Shown here piece by piece: positions 33,788-42,358 of a DNA stretch of 61,561 nt. The DNA is from Anaerolineae bacterium. GTDB taxonomy: Bacteria > Chloroflexota > Anaerolineae > Aggregatilineales > Phototrophicaceae. The notes under the pieces are model-generated. The model was not told the origin of the DNA. It did not search any database and saw only the letters and a program-made list of their open reading frames with translations. Made by a program: the position numbers and the translations under genes. The first letter of the stretch is position 1. Each line of letters begins with the position of its first letter. The stretch lies in NCBI GenBank assembly GCA_019912965.1, contig JAIOHM010000033.1, forward strand, positions 1-61,561, written 5' to 3'.

Positions 33788-34867
33788 CTACGTGATAGGC
33801 AGGGCTTGACGCAGTTTGCGAAGCATGTTGCTGCTTAGAACGGCTTCAATATCGGCTTCTGTATAGCCGCGCGACCGCAGCAGCGTACCGATATTCATCA
33901 GGTCAGTAACAGTATCTAATCCTTCCGGGATGCTTTCTGTGCCAAAGCCGCCATCGAAATCGCTGCCGATGCCCACATGGGCGGCGCTGCCCGTCAACTG
34001 GCAGACATAATCAATCGCATCCGCCACCACGGTTAATGGCACATCTGCTTTAGGATCACCGCCCCGCCAGCCGTTGCTCAAAAAGCGGTTGAAAAGCACA
34101 ACCCCCATCACCCCATCATGCTCCGCCAACCGCAGGATGATCTGATCGGTCAGGTGACGGTCACTATCGCGGAAGCGCCGGGGGTTGCTGTGGCTGGCGA
34201 TAATGATGCCTTCGTAGCGGTCGAGTGCTTGCAAACAGGCTTCTTCCGCCAGATGCGAAAGATCAAGTACCGCGTTAAAACTCATCATCACATCCAGTAG
34301 CTCATAGCCGAGTGGAGTCAGCGGGCCGGGATGGCCTGTGCCGCCTGCGTAGCGTGTTCCTGCCCATGCTGGCCCGACCATCCGCACACCGCGTTCGTAC
34401 CATTCCTCGAACTGCTGCGGCTCTATAATCGGGTCAGCGTTTTCCATAAGCAGCACGAAACCTTGCTTATGTTCACCCACATCCTTACCATCTGCCCAAC
34501 TTTCCAGAACCGTATCCAGATCAGCCTGCGTTTTTATCATCTGAATCTTATCGGTTTCATCGGCCAGACGGTTATAATAATCCAATTGGGCAGATGCCAG
34601 TTTATAGGCTTCCCGTGGCGTTTTGTAGGTAAATTTTGACCACGGTTGGCTCTCATCGCCGTCATGCGGAGCAACAAACAGCGTCGAGAAAATCACCCCA
34701 ACCCGGCCTAACAGCGCATCTGGTAAACCGATAGTCGCACTGCCCCTTCGGGCAATCAAAGCCGGATCAGTTTCCATGCGGCGGGTTTCCAGCGCGCTGC
34801 GGCGGTAATCCCGTCCATAACAGAGCGCGTTATAAGCAATATCCTGGTGGGCATCAACAACAATCAT
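33788..34867 (-). CDS. Membrane dipeptidase (peptidase M19)
   Basis: A 359-residue renal-dipeptidase-like metalloenzyme. It has the N-terminal HxD motif His7-x-Asp9 in VDAHQD, a bridging Glu in LLMENADPI near 145, and His ligands in LDLSHLAE and IIASHSNPR. M19 enzymes cleave dipeptides with a C-terminal L- or D-residue. There is no signal peptide, so it is cytosolic. ATG at 34867 with GAGGAC upstream. It is divergent from the molybdoenzyme pair. Confidence 0.9.
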   Translation of the reverse strand: MIVVDAHQDIAYNALCYGRDYRRSALETRRMETDPALIARRGSATIGLPDALLGRVGVIFSTLFVAPHDGDESQPWSKFTYKTPREAYKLASAQLDYYNRLADETDKIQMIKTQADLDTVLESWADGKDVGEHKQGFVLLMENADPIIEPQQFEEWYERGVRMVGPAWAGTRYAGGTGHPGPLTPLGYELLDVMMSFNAVLDLSHLAEEACLQALDRYEGIIIASHSNPRRFRDSDRHLTDQIILRLAEHDGVMGVVLFNRFLSNGWRGGDPKADVPLTVVADAIDYVCQLTGSAAHVGIGSDFDGGFGTESIPEGLDTVTDLMNIGTLLRSRGYTEADIEAVLSSNMLRKLRQALPIT

Positions 34868-35017
34868 AGTGGGGTGGAGTCCTCGGTTGCGTGGTAGTAA
34901 TAGCTGTATTGTAAGCGGGGAGTCCTAAAAATCCAAAAATGCGGACTCGGCGTAATGAATAAGTAAGAATACTGGACTAAGGTAAAATCGGGGCGCTAAA
35001 AACAGGTGAGGATGATG

Positions 35018-36670
35018 ATGGATAAAACTAAAAAACCAACGATATTAATCGGGTTGATAGTCGGCGTTCTGCTGACTGTGACCCTGATTGCGATTTTCTT
35101 CCTGGCGACACGTGCCATTGGTACACCATTCGTACCTTTTGACATGTTTGATTGGGTGGGGCGTGTACTGCCCGGAGAAGTGATTACCTTTGGAATTGAT
35201 CTGATCGTTACGACGATTACCACCTTCCAATTGGGCGAAACCTCCAGCGCTGCTAAAACCGCTGAACAGTTTATGGCAGTGGGCGGGATGTTCATCACGT
35301 GTGTAATCAGTGCTGGAATACTGTTTGCCATACTCAACCGCGTCAAAGTGACCTCACGCTATCTGCCGGGTCTGATTTTAGGACTGGTAATCGGCGCGCC
35401 GGTGATGTTCATCAGTTCACAGGTCAACTTAACCGCCACCACCAGCACCTTCGTCAGCAGTTTATGGATTATCTTGGCGTTTGTGGGATGGGGTATCGCC
35501 GTCAATTGGGCATATGACCGCCTGAACACGGTTGATGAAAAAGTCAAAGCCGATGCCACGCCGGATGGTGTTCAACAGCTTGACCGCCGTAATTTTCTGG
35601 TGACTCTGGGTGGTGCGACGGCAGCCATTACCGTTGTTGGCAGTGGCATCGGGCTGTTATTGGGACAGAATGAAACCGCCTCACAGGAAATTGCGCTCAA
35701 TGTGGCTGAAGGGGAAGGTGCAGAGCCGTGGTCAGCCAGTAATGAACTGCCTAATGCAAATGATCCTTTGCAACCTGCACCCGGCACACGACCGGAACTC
35801 ACGCCGTTGGATAATCACTACCGAATCGACATTAATACGCTGCCGCCCGTCGTGAATGAAGCGGAATGGACACTTCAAATCAGCGGATTGGTCGAAAATC
35901 CTACTAATTTGACGTTAGCCGACATCCGCGATAATTACGAACCGATGCACCAATTCGTCACACTGGCCTGTATTTCCAACCGTCTCGGCGGCGATCTGAC
36001 GAGCACAACACTGTGGACGGGTGTCCCTCTCAAGAACATTCTGGAACAGGTCAAGCCAGGTGCGGAGGCCACCCATCTGAAAATCACCTCTGCGGATAAC
36101 TTCGACGAATATGTAGCAATTGATGTAGTCAACAATGATGATCGTGTGATGCTGGCCTATGCTTGGGATGGGCTACCGTTGAAGACTAAACACGGATTCC
36201 CGCTGCGAGTTTATATCCCTAATCACTACGGAATGAAGCAGCCAAAATGGATTACGACCATCGAAGCTGTTGCGGAATGGCAGCCGGGTTGGTGGGTGCG
36301 GCGTGGATGGGATAGAGATGCCATCATGCATACCACTTCGGTGATTGATACGGTGGCAGTCGATGATGTCATCCCCGGAGAAGGTGACGCAAAACTCATC
36401 CCAATTGGCGGTATTGCCCACGCAGGCAGCCGGGGAATCTCAAAGGTTGAGATACAGGTTGACGGTGGTGAATGGGTTGAAGCAGAACTGCGACAACCGC
36501 TTTCAGAAACCACTTGGGTTATCTGGCGCTACAACTGGCCGTTCCAGACTGGAACACATACTTTTGCCGTTCGTACCTACGATGGCGAAGGCGCAGCGCA
36601 GATCGAAACAGTTGCCTCACCACGTCCCAGCGGCGCAACGGGCATTTACACAGTGACCGAAACCATTTAG
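35018..36670 (+). CDS. Polytopic sulfite-oxidase-like molybdoenzyme, copy 1
   Basis: A 550-residue protein. Residues 8-170 hold four to five transmembrane helices. A twin-arginine motif then follows: Arg190-Arg191 in DRRNFLVTLGG, leading a further hydrophobic segment. The exported domain is a SUOX/YedY-like molybdopterin fold with the Moco-ligand cysteine Cys318 in TLACISN, and a C-terminal Mo-co dimerisation-like domain. Electron donor and substrate are unknown; oxidation of sulfite or a sulfoxide-type reaction is likely from the family. I choose the ATG at 35018 because AGGTGAGG lies seven bases before it. A paralogue follows directly. Confidence 0.82.
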   Translation: MDKTKKPTILIGLIVGVLLTVTLIAIFFLATRAIGTPFVPFDMFDWVGRVLPGEVITFGIDLIVTTITTFQLGETSSAAKTAEQFMAVGGMFITCVISAGILFAILNRVKVTSRYLPGLILGLVIGAPVMFISSQVNLTATTSTFVSSLWIILAFVGWGIAVNWAYDRLNTVDEKVKADATPDGVQQLDRRNFLVTLGGATAAITVVGSGIGLLLGQNETASQEIALNVAEGEGAEPWSASNELPNANDPLQPAPGTRPELTPLDNHYRIDINTLPPVVNEAEWTLQISGLVENPTNLTLADIRDNYEPMHQFVTLACISNRLGGDLTSTTLWTGVPLKNILEQVKPGAEATHLKITSADNFDEYVAIDVVNNDDRVMLAYAWDGLPLKTKHGFPLRVYIPNHYGMKQPKWITTIEAVAEWQPGWWVRRGWDRDAIMHTTSVIDTVAVDDVIPGEGDAKLIPIGGIAHAGSRGISKVEIQVDGGEWVEAELRQPLSETTWVIWRYNWPFQTGTHTFAVRTYDGEGAAQIETVASPRPSGATGIYTVTETI

Positions 36671-36681
36671 GGGCAGGTGTG

Positions 36682-38280
36682 ATGCACGAAAAACCAAATG
36701 CTGGGCAGGGGACAGTTGCCGGATTTTTGGCGACTGTTCTCTCACTCATGATCTTCTTTTTAGCGCAGGGTTTATTCGGAACAGCCTTCGTCCCGTTCGA
36801 CCTGTTCGACTGGATGGCGCGTATTCTCCCCGGCGGTTTGGTCACTTTCGGCATCGACCTGATTGTGAGCATCATCGCGGCGCTTAATCTTGAGAATACA
36901 TCCGGCACAGCCAAAACCGCCGAACATATTCTGGCGATTTTCATCATGCTGATATTGGGTGCTTTAGCTGGTAGGCTATTATTCAGTTTATGGCGGCGTT
37001 CAGAGCATGATCCGCGTTCCGGTCTGATTATCGGAGTCCTCATTGGCGCGGTGCTGGCGTTCATCAGCGCGGCTGTAAATCAATCCGCAACTGCCAGCCA
37101 ATTTGTCAGCATGGCGCTGATTGCTGCGGTATTTGCAGGTTGGGGCGGCGTGCTGCGCTGGCTGTATGACCGTTTAACGCCACTGTTTTCACATGAACTG
37201 GCAGGTGGGCTGAATCGCCGCCAATTCTTGATACGAGTCGGGGGCGCAACGGCTGCACTGACCTTCGCAGGTGTTGGCTTTGGGGCAGTCGTCCGCCGGA
37301 CGTTAGCGCCAGAAGACGAAAGTGTCCGCACTTGGTCAGCAGATAATCCATTACCTAACACCGATGCTGCCCTGCAACCCGCACCCGGAACACGCGCCGA
37401 ATTCACCCAAATTCAAAGCCACTATCGCATCGACATCAATTCTCTGCCGCCTGTTGTTCGAGAAGATGATTGGAAGCTGAAAATTCATGGACAGATCGAA
37501 AATCCGCTTGAACTGACCTTGAGCGAACTCCGCGAAAATTATGAACCCCTGCACCAGTTCATCACGCTGTCATGTATCTCTAACCCGGTCGCGGGTGATC
37601 TCATCGGCACGCAGCGATGGACAGGTATACCCATTAAACGCATTTTAGAAGATGTACTGCCGCATCCAGAAGCCTTGTATCTCAAAATCACCTCGGCAGA
37701 TGGCTTTGACGAATCTATAGCGATTGAGCGCATTATGGCGGATGAATGCATCATGCTGGCCTATGCTTGGGATGATTTGCCGCTGACGACCGCCCATGGT
37801 TTCCCGCTGCGGATTTACATCCCTGATCGCTATGGCATGAAACAGCCAAAATGGATTATGGATATTGAAGTCACCGAACGGTATGACGAAGGCTTTTGGG
37901 TGCGTCGCGGATGGGACGAAGTCGCACGGGTAAATGCAACTTCAGTTGTGGATACGGTTGCTATCGACAGCCTCATCGAGCAAGGCAACCAAGCTCTTGT
38001 GCCGATTGGCGGTATGGCCTATGCCGGAGCGCGCGGCATTTCCAAAGTTGAAATTCGGGTAGATGATGGCGATTGGCAGAAAGCCCAACTCCGCCAGCCA
38101 ATTTCCGATTTGACGTGGGTACTGTGGCGTTATGATTGGCCGTTTGAAGCTGGAGAGCATACCGTTTATGTCCGCTGTGTGGATGGGCAAGGTGTGCCGC
38201 AGATTGAGACATCACGAGGCGAACGCCCTAGCGGTGCAACCGGAATTGATTCGCGCTGGTTCTTCTTGTCAGGGAGCTAA
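36682..38280 (+). CDS. Polytopic sulfite-oxidase-like molybdoenzyme, copy 2
   Basis: A 532-residue paralogue of the gene at 35018, starting 12 bases after its stop. The layout is the same: membrane helices in residues 10-160, twin arginine Arg179-Arg180 in NRRQFLIRVGG, then a SUOX-like domain with Cys298 in TLSCISN as the Moco ligand. The two proteins are clearly homologous over their whole length but differ in many places, so this is an old tandem duplication. ATG at 36682 chosen because GGGGCAGGTG precedes it closely. It may form a complex with copy 1. Confidence 0.82.
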   Translation: MHEKPNAGQGTVAGFLATVLSLMIFFLAQGLFGTAFVPFDLFDWMARILPGGLVTFGIDLIVSIIAALNLENTSGTAKTAEHILAIFIMLILGALAGRLLFSLWRRSEHDPRSGLIIGVLIGAVLAFISAAVNQSATASQFVSMALIAAVFAGWGGVLRWLYDRLTPLFSHELAGGLNRRQFLIRVGGATAALTFAGVGFGAVVRRTLAPEDESVRTWSADNPLPNTDAALQPAPGTRAEFTQIQSHYRIDINSLPPVVREDDWKLKIHGQIENPLELTLSELRENYEPLHQFITLSCISNPVAGDLIGTQRWTGIPIKRILEDVLPHPEALYLKITSADGFDESIAIERIMADECIMLAYAWDDLPLTTAHGFPLRIYIPDRYGMKQPKWIMDIEVTERYDEGFWVRRGWDEVARVNATSVVDTVAIDSLIEQGNQALVPIGGMAYAGARGISKVEIRVDDGDWQKAQLRQPISDLTWVLWRYDWPFEAGEHTVYVRCVDGQGVPQIETSRGERPSGATGIDSRWFFLSGS

Positions 38281-38326
38281 AAGGATTGAGATTTTGTGAA
38301 GAATGTGTAAATTGTTGTTTGGATTA

Positions 38327-38355
38327 TTGACACAGAATCAATTCCCCTGTAGCAT
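38327..38355 (+). promoter_or_regulatory. Promoter of the Flp pilin gene
   Basis: A perfect TTGACA at 38327-38332 and TAGCAT at 38350-38355, 17 bases apart. Transcription would start about 52 bases before the pilin ATG. The strongest consensus promoter in the window. Confidence 0.75.
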
Positions 38356-38413
38356 GTTAAACAGTGATGCGAATGCATCCTCATCTGCCGAAACCTAATT
38401 AGGAGAACTCATA

Positions 38414-38560
38414 ATGCTGTACATGCCACGTGAAGAAGGCCAGGGCCTCGTAGAATACGCTTTGATCCTCGTTCTGGTCGCCGTCGTCGTCATCGTCATT
38501 CTGGCGCTGCTCGGCCCGGCCATTGGTAACATCTTCTCGAACATCGTCAACACGCTGTAA
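38414..38560 (+). CDS. Flp/Fap-type pilin
   Basis: A 48-residue type IVb pilin. The short positively charged start, the processing site G/QGLVEY with Glu at +5 and Tyr at +6, and the single hydrophobic helix that follows (residues about 19-36) match Flp pilins of tad loci and of many Chloroflexi. It would be cut by a TadV-like prepilin peptidase and assembled into an adhesive fibre. No other tad gene is in the window. AGGAG lies eight bases before the ATG. It has its own promoter and terminator, so it is a monocistronic, probably highly expressed gene. Confidence 0.85.
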   Translation: MLYMPREEGQGLVEYALILVLVAVVVIVILALLGPAIGNIFSNIVNTL

Positions 38561-38586
38561 TTCGGCAGCTTTTCATCGCAGGAGAA

Positions 38587-38616
38587 AGCGCCCCAAACGG
38601 GGCGTTCTCTTTTTAT
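38587..38616 (+). terminator. Terminator after the pilin gene
   Basis: A GC-rich stem CGCCCC/GGGGCG (38589-38604) with a four-base loop, followed by a T-rich tract (TTCTCTTTTTATTT). Confidence 0.85.
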
Positions 38617-38620
38617 TTCT

Positions 38621-39247
38621 CTAGCGCGGCGTTGGGCTGGCAGCAATGGCTGTCGCTGTGCCGATTAGCAATGGACGCTGAGATGTTGGCACAGCCTGCA
38701 CCGTCAGCGGAAAATTGGCTGCTTCTTCGGTGCTTTTGGGCAGATTGCTCCGCACTTCAAGCTGAATAGTAGCCGCAACCTGTGTATCAATATTGTTGTA
38801 TTCCTCGCGCGGCGCTTGAATGCCGCCAAAGCCTACCAGCACAATCCCGACGATAAACCATACAATCGCCAGAATCGCCAGCAGATAGCCGTACCCTCGG
38901 TTAGAGGCAATCACTTTGGGTGTGCGTACCTTCAGCGGCGGTTTAGCACCCGGCGCAGAAAGTTCGGCAACCCGGTCGAGCAGAGTTTGGCGATCATACG
39001 ACTCGCTGAAATCCACCGCTGGCAAATGGTCAATCAATTTGGGCAGTGGCACAGTTTTGACGATCACGGGAATGATATGTTGGCTGGCATCGCAGGCTTT
39101 TTCAATAGCCGCCTGGACATCCCCGTCAGCATTACTTTCAGGCGAGATCAACGCGATCAGGACATTGCCTGCCAAAGCCAATTGTAAATCCTGCTGAATT
39201 CGGCTGGCGAGTTCAGCATCGCCGGGTGCATAACTAATTGTGAGCAT
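38621..39247 (-). CDS. TIR-like domain protein with one membrane helix
   Basis: A 208-residue protein. Residues 1-100 look like a short or degenerate TIR/TIR-2 domain: LTISYAPGDAELASRIQQDL at the start, then VLIALISPESNAD. No Glu in the position expected of an NADase is clear. A single transmembrane helix (about 120-140) and a threonine- and serine-rich extracytoplasmic tail follow. I start at the ATG at 39247 because GAGAGGAA precedes it. It follows the CopCD gene by 17 bases on the same strand. Confidence 0.6.
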   Translation of the reverse strand: MLTISYAPGDAELASRIQQDLQLALAGNVLIALISPESNADGDVQAAIEKACDASQHIIPVIVKTVPLPKLIDHLPAVDFSESYDRQTLLDRVAELSAPGAKPPLKVRTPKVIASNRGYGYLLAILAIVWFIVGIVLVGFGGIQAPREEYNNIDTQVAATIQLEVRSNLPKSTEEAANFPLTVQAVPTSQRPLLIGTATAIAASPTPR

Positions 39248-39263
39248 GAATGTTCCTCTCAAC

Positions 39264-41507
39264 TTACGGTACTTCTAAGGTGCGGAGGGCGTTCACCACA
39301 TCCCACCGCTGTGAATCCGTCCAATTTCCATTGCAGGCTGGCAGTCCATTCCAGCCGTCGCGCGTGGCATAAAAAAGCTGGTCATCGCGGGTACGCGGCA
39401 GTCGGGCGATCAACTCAGCCAGCGAACGCCCTTCCCATCCGACACAATCGGCTGCATAAAGCGATTGACCACGCAGCAACGATTCGGCATTGGGCAGCAC
39501 TGTATTGACGACCTGTGGTGGAGGATTCAGTGTTGCTTGATACTCTGCACTCAGATTTTGTATAAAGGCATTCCCCAAAACAGTGACAAAAACAGTAGCA
39601 ACAACTGCCCCAACAGCTACTGTGACCGCTGCTGGACTCAAATCGAGTCGTTGATAAACACGATAGGCTGCGGGGTACAGCACCCATCCAACCGCCACCA
39701 TCACACCAAACAGTGCCAGCACATTGACAATTGTAGGAGGGCGAGATTGAAGCACCGAAGCCGCATTCGTGATGTTCCAATCAAAAGCTGCCCGCTGGGT
39801 TGTGCCATCTGGCAGCGTCACATCGACCAGCGACCACCACAGCCCTTCGCGGTCAATTTCCGCGCCTGCTGCCACATACAAACCGCTTTCCGCTCCTTCC
39901 GCGATTTCCCATTTACCGCGCCAATCGCGTTCTGGATGGACCAATTGCAAACGCACTGCTGCCTCATCCATTGGGTGTCCATCTTTTGTAATCAGGGTGT
40001 CATAGGTATTCACACCGGGGCCACCGGGAGTGATGGTCAATATAATGTTCAGATCACCGACTTGCTGTGAGGCGTTCGGTGGCGGAACGGCATTTGCTAA
40101 AGGCGGCACAGGTATGGGTGTAGCGCTCAACCATCCAGCACTGACCAGCACAAACGCAACGATCAGCATTTCCAGCCGCAGTGTCGGAACAAAATTATTC
40201 ACCCGCCGGATGATAACCTCGAATTGTTGATAACGTTCCGGGCGCAGGGCGATATGATGCGTTGCCCCAACAGCCACCAGCACAGCCACCAATATCAGTT
40301 TGAACAGAAGCGCCCCACCAAAAGGCGTTTGTGTCACGTCTGCCGGGGTATAAAACCAGTTGGTTGCACTGTAAATCCCGCTGCTGATGACGATCACCAG
40401 TGCTGCCACCGCCCACCGCGAAAAACGCCGCATCACCGCCAGCAGTGCCAGCCGCCGTGCATCCCCTTCCAGTGGAGCAAGCGCGGATGGCAGCATCAGC
40501 GCCAGCGCTGCTACACCGCCAGCCCAGAAGCCAACTGCTAATCCATGCAGCCAATCATTAAACACTGCCACCCACGGCAGCATCAACGACCCGGCCCCAT
40601 GACTGCCGATGCTGAACGACCCGATCACCAACGCCATCGCCCACAGATTGGCACTCAGGAACGGGCGCACATTTTCCGGCTGTTCCTCACGAAAATACAG
40701 GCTTAAGCCGAACATGACCGCCACCGCACCCAGCAGCAGCATCCGCCCACTCCAGATCTCGCCAAAGCGTGTACCGACTCGTGTCACACTCCACAACTGC
40801 TGGCTGATGACCGCGCTCAAATCGGTGTTGAAAAAGGTCATTGCCTGTTGCAACAGCGCCATAACCCCTGCTGCGAACGCAATCACCAGTCCGATAGCAA
40901 TCACCCAATTGATCCGGTGCATCACGCGCGGCGGCAGGCCACCTGCCCGAAATGCTGGATTACCCCACGCCGGGAGCAAAATCCCGCTGTAGACCGCGAA
41001 CATGCCGAACAGGAGCATGGTCGAACTGAGCGCCAGTCCCCGCCAAATGACTTCCAGTGGATCAGCCTGTGTATTGGCAGCGCTGCCCGCAACACCGCCC
41101 ACTGCCTGTCCGATAAAAAATACACTGCTCTGCGCGATCACATGTCCGTCGCTGGCGAAGGCTATTCGCATATCGACAATGTACGCACCATCCCTCAATC
41201 CGCGCGGCAAACGGGCAGCCAAGAGACTCGTATTTTCCGGCGTGACACCACCTTCCGCAATGATCGTTCCGGTTTGGTCGCGCACAGTAATTGAACTGAA
41301 GGCGGGTTCTAGTCCTTCGCTAAACCAGTATTGCAGCCGTACCGGAGCGCGTTCCAGCACCGCCCGGTCATCGGGAATCGCCCGAATCAAAAATCCATGT
41401 GCTGCTGCTGGACGCACACCCAACACCAGCATCAATAAAGTGATGAGTAATGAGGGACGAAGGACGAGTCGTTGCTCAATAGACAATAACTGAGAACCCA
41501 TATTCAT
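39264..41507 (-). CDS. CopC-CopD copper protein with haem-less cytochrome-c-like tail
   Basis: A 747-residue membrane protein. The signal peptide (to about residue 37) is followed by AAAHGFLIRA, so a His is the first residue after cleavage, as in CopC copper sites. A CopC domain (38-140), a CopD domain with about eight membrane helices (150-440) and a soluble beta domain (470-570) follow. One more helix leads into a cytochrome-c-like C-terminus (about 675-747). There the haem site, usually CxxCH, reads C688-V-G-W-E692, and the axial Met position reads GLPAC. It overlaps the upstream gene by ATGA. Confidence 0.85.
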   Translation of the reverse strand: MNMGSQLLSIEQRLVLRPSLLITLLMLVLGVRPAAAHGFLIRAIPDDRAVLERAPVRLQYWFSEGLEPAFSSITVRDQTGTIIAEGGVTPENTSLLAARLPRGLRDGAYIVDMRIAFASDGHVIAQSSVFFIGQAVGGVAGSAANTQADPLEVIWRGLALSSTMLLFGMFAVYSGILLPAWGNPAFRAGGLPPRVMHRINWVIAIGLVIAFAAGVMALLQQAMTFFNTDLSAVISQQLWSVTRVGTRFGEIWSGRMLLLGAVAVMFGLSLYFREEQPENVRPFLSANLWAMALVIGSFSIGSHGAGSLMLPWVAVFNDWLHGLAVGFWAGGVAALALMLPSALAPLEGDARRLALLAVMRRFSRWAVAALVIVISSGIYSATNWFYTPADVTQTPFGGALLFKLILVAVLVAVGATHHIALRPERYQQFEVIIRRVNNFVPTLRLEMLIVAFVLVSAGWLSATPIPVPPLANAVPPPNASQQVGDLNIILTITPGGPGVNTYDTLITKDGHPMDEAAVRLQLVHPERDWRGKWEIAEGAESGLYVAAGAEIDREGLWWSLVDVTLPDGTTQRAAFDWNITNAASVLQSRPPTIVNVLALFGVMVAVGWVLYPAAYRVYQRLDLSPAAVTVAVGAVVATVFVTVLGNAFIQNLSAEYQATLNPPPQVVNTVLPNAESLLRGQSLYAADCVGWEGRSLAELIARLPRTRDDQLFYATRDGWNGLPACNGNWTDSQRWDVVNALRTLEVP

Positions 41508-41704
41508 TCGAGGCGGAAGCGGTCAGCTTCAGATTCAGGAGCGGGTGTTTCTGGTGTGGGTTCTTCCGATTCATCAAATGTGGCAGTTCGGCTGCGAATC
41601 CAACTAATCCCCATCATGATGAGAAATATGGCCGCGACCGACAGGAAAATAATTTCATCCCAACTGCCAAGCGCCCCATGCGCCGGGATCATCGGGAAGG
41701 GCAT
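41504..41704 (-). CDS. Small single-helix membrane protein upstream of CopCD
   Basis: A 66-residue protein with one transmembrane helix (about 17-38) and an acidic, proline-rich cytoplasmic tail. Its stop overlaps the CopCD start as ATGA, so the two are translationally coupled. The His near residue 9, in PAHGALG, might bind metal. No family recognised. Confidence 0.65.
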   Translation of the reverse strand: MPFPMIPAHGALGSWDEIIFLSVAAIFLIMMGISWIRSRTATFDESEEPTPETPAPESEADRFRLE

Positions 41705-41820
41705 AATCCACCTCGGTAGCCTTTAGTGACATGCTAACGGCTGTAAATTGTCAATGAAAGTCGGGATTGTACCACAACGAAAGGATAATCTGTACCTTTT
41801 TTCACGAGTCGCTCAGGCAA

Positions 41821-41846
41821 AGAAAAAGCGCTAATGGGCAGCGCTT
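41821..41846 (-). terminator. Terminator of the tRNA-Arg transcript
   Basis: A 7-bp perfect stem AAGCGCT/AGCGCTT (41826-41846) with a seven-base loop, followed on the minus strand by TTTCTTT. It lies 20 bases after the tRNA end. Confidence 0.85.
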
Positions 41847-41865
41847 ACAGGAATAGTTTTAGTAG

Positions 41866-41940
41866 TGCCCCCGGTAGGAATTGAACCTACGACTCACAAG
41901 GTTTAGGAAACCCCGGCTCTATCCCCTGAGCTACGGAGGC
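41866..41940 (-). tRNA. tRNA-Arg (CCU)
   Basis: A complete cloverleaf of 75 bases. The acceptor is GCCTCCG with CGGGGGC, D-stem GCTC/GAGC. The anticodon arm is GGGGT-TTCCTAA-ACCTT with anticodon CCU, reading AGG. The T-arm is GTAGG-TTCAATT-CCTAC. CCA is not encoded. A strong promoter lies just upstream and a terminator downstream, so it is a single-gene transcript. Confidence 0.97.
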
Positions 41941-41951
41941 AGGTAGGTTGC

Positions 41952-41980
41952 ATTATAGGATTGTCAAAGGAGATCGTCAA
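41952..41980 (-). promoter_or_regulatory. Promoter of tRNA-Arg
   Basis: On the minus strand TTGACG (41975-41980) and a perfect TATAAT (41952-41957) with a 17-base spacer, 11 bases before the tRNA 5' end. Confidence 0.85.
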
Positions 41981-42289
41981 TCCATTGTCACACCTTGAAC
42001 AATGATTTTGATCGCTTCTAACGCATCCCCGCCAAGTCAACTTCCCCTGACTTATATCGTGTCACCATTCGCATATTGATGTTCAACAATGATGCCAGTC
42101 GTTCATGAGTGTGCTTATTTTGCAGTCGCAGTGTGTGGAGTCTGTCACCACGAATCATGAAAATTCCTTGAAATTAGATCAAGTAGATAGTAACTCGAAA
42201 AAACCTGACAAAAAACGGCTTTTATGCCTAAAGTGCGACTTATATAGCAACTATATAAATGAGATAAACACAGATGCAACAAAATCCGG
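41981..42289. other. AT-rich spacer between two divergent tRNA genes
   Basis: Roughly 310 bases, distinctly richer in A and T than the surroundings. Both tRNA genes are transcribed away from it. An open frame at 42105-42293 has no ribosome binding site and no recognisable protein, so I do not call it. No phage or integrase remnant, and no repeat flanking the tRNAs, was spotted. Confidence 0.6.
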
Positions 42290-42318
42290 TTGACGATTAA
42301 GGCTGGACTTGATAAACT
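42290..42318 (+). promoter_or_regulatory. Promoter of the UAA-anticodon tRNA
   Basis: TTGACG at 42290-42295 and TAAACT at 42313-42318, 17 bases apart, about 40 bases before the tRNA start. The same TTGACG hexamer is used for the divergent tRNA-Arg gene. Confidence 0.55.
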
Positions 42319-42358
42319 GACGGGCAGATAGACCGTACCGTTAATCGACCACATACGC

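Noticed and set aside
36514..36681. Upstream extension of the second molybdoenzyme frame
   Set aside because: It lies inside the first copy in another frame; the ATG at 36682 has a good ribosome binding site.
38395..38646. Minus-strand open frame over the pilin gene
   Set aside because: It is antisense to the pilin, whose Flp signature, promoter, ribosome binding site and terminator are clear.
39264..39460. Frameshift as the cause of the missing haem motif
   Set aside because: The reading frame is intact on both sides and the flanking residues still match a cytochrome c, so substitution fits better than a shift.
42105..42293. Open frame in the spacer between the tRNAs
   Set aside because: No ribosome binding site and no similarity to a known protein; the spacer looks like a control region.
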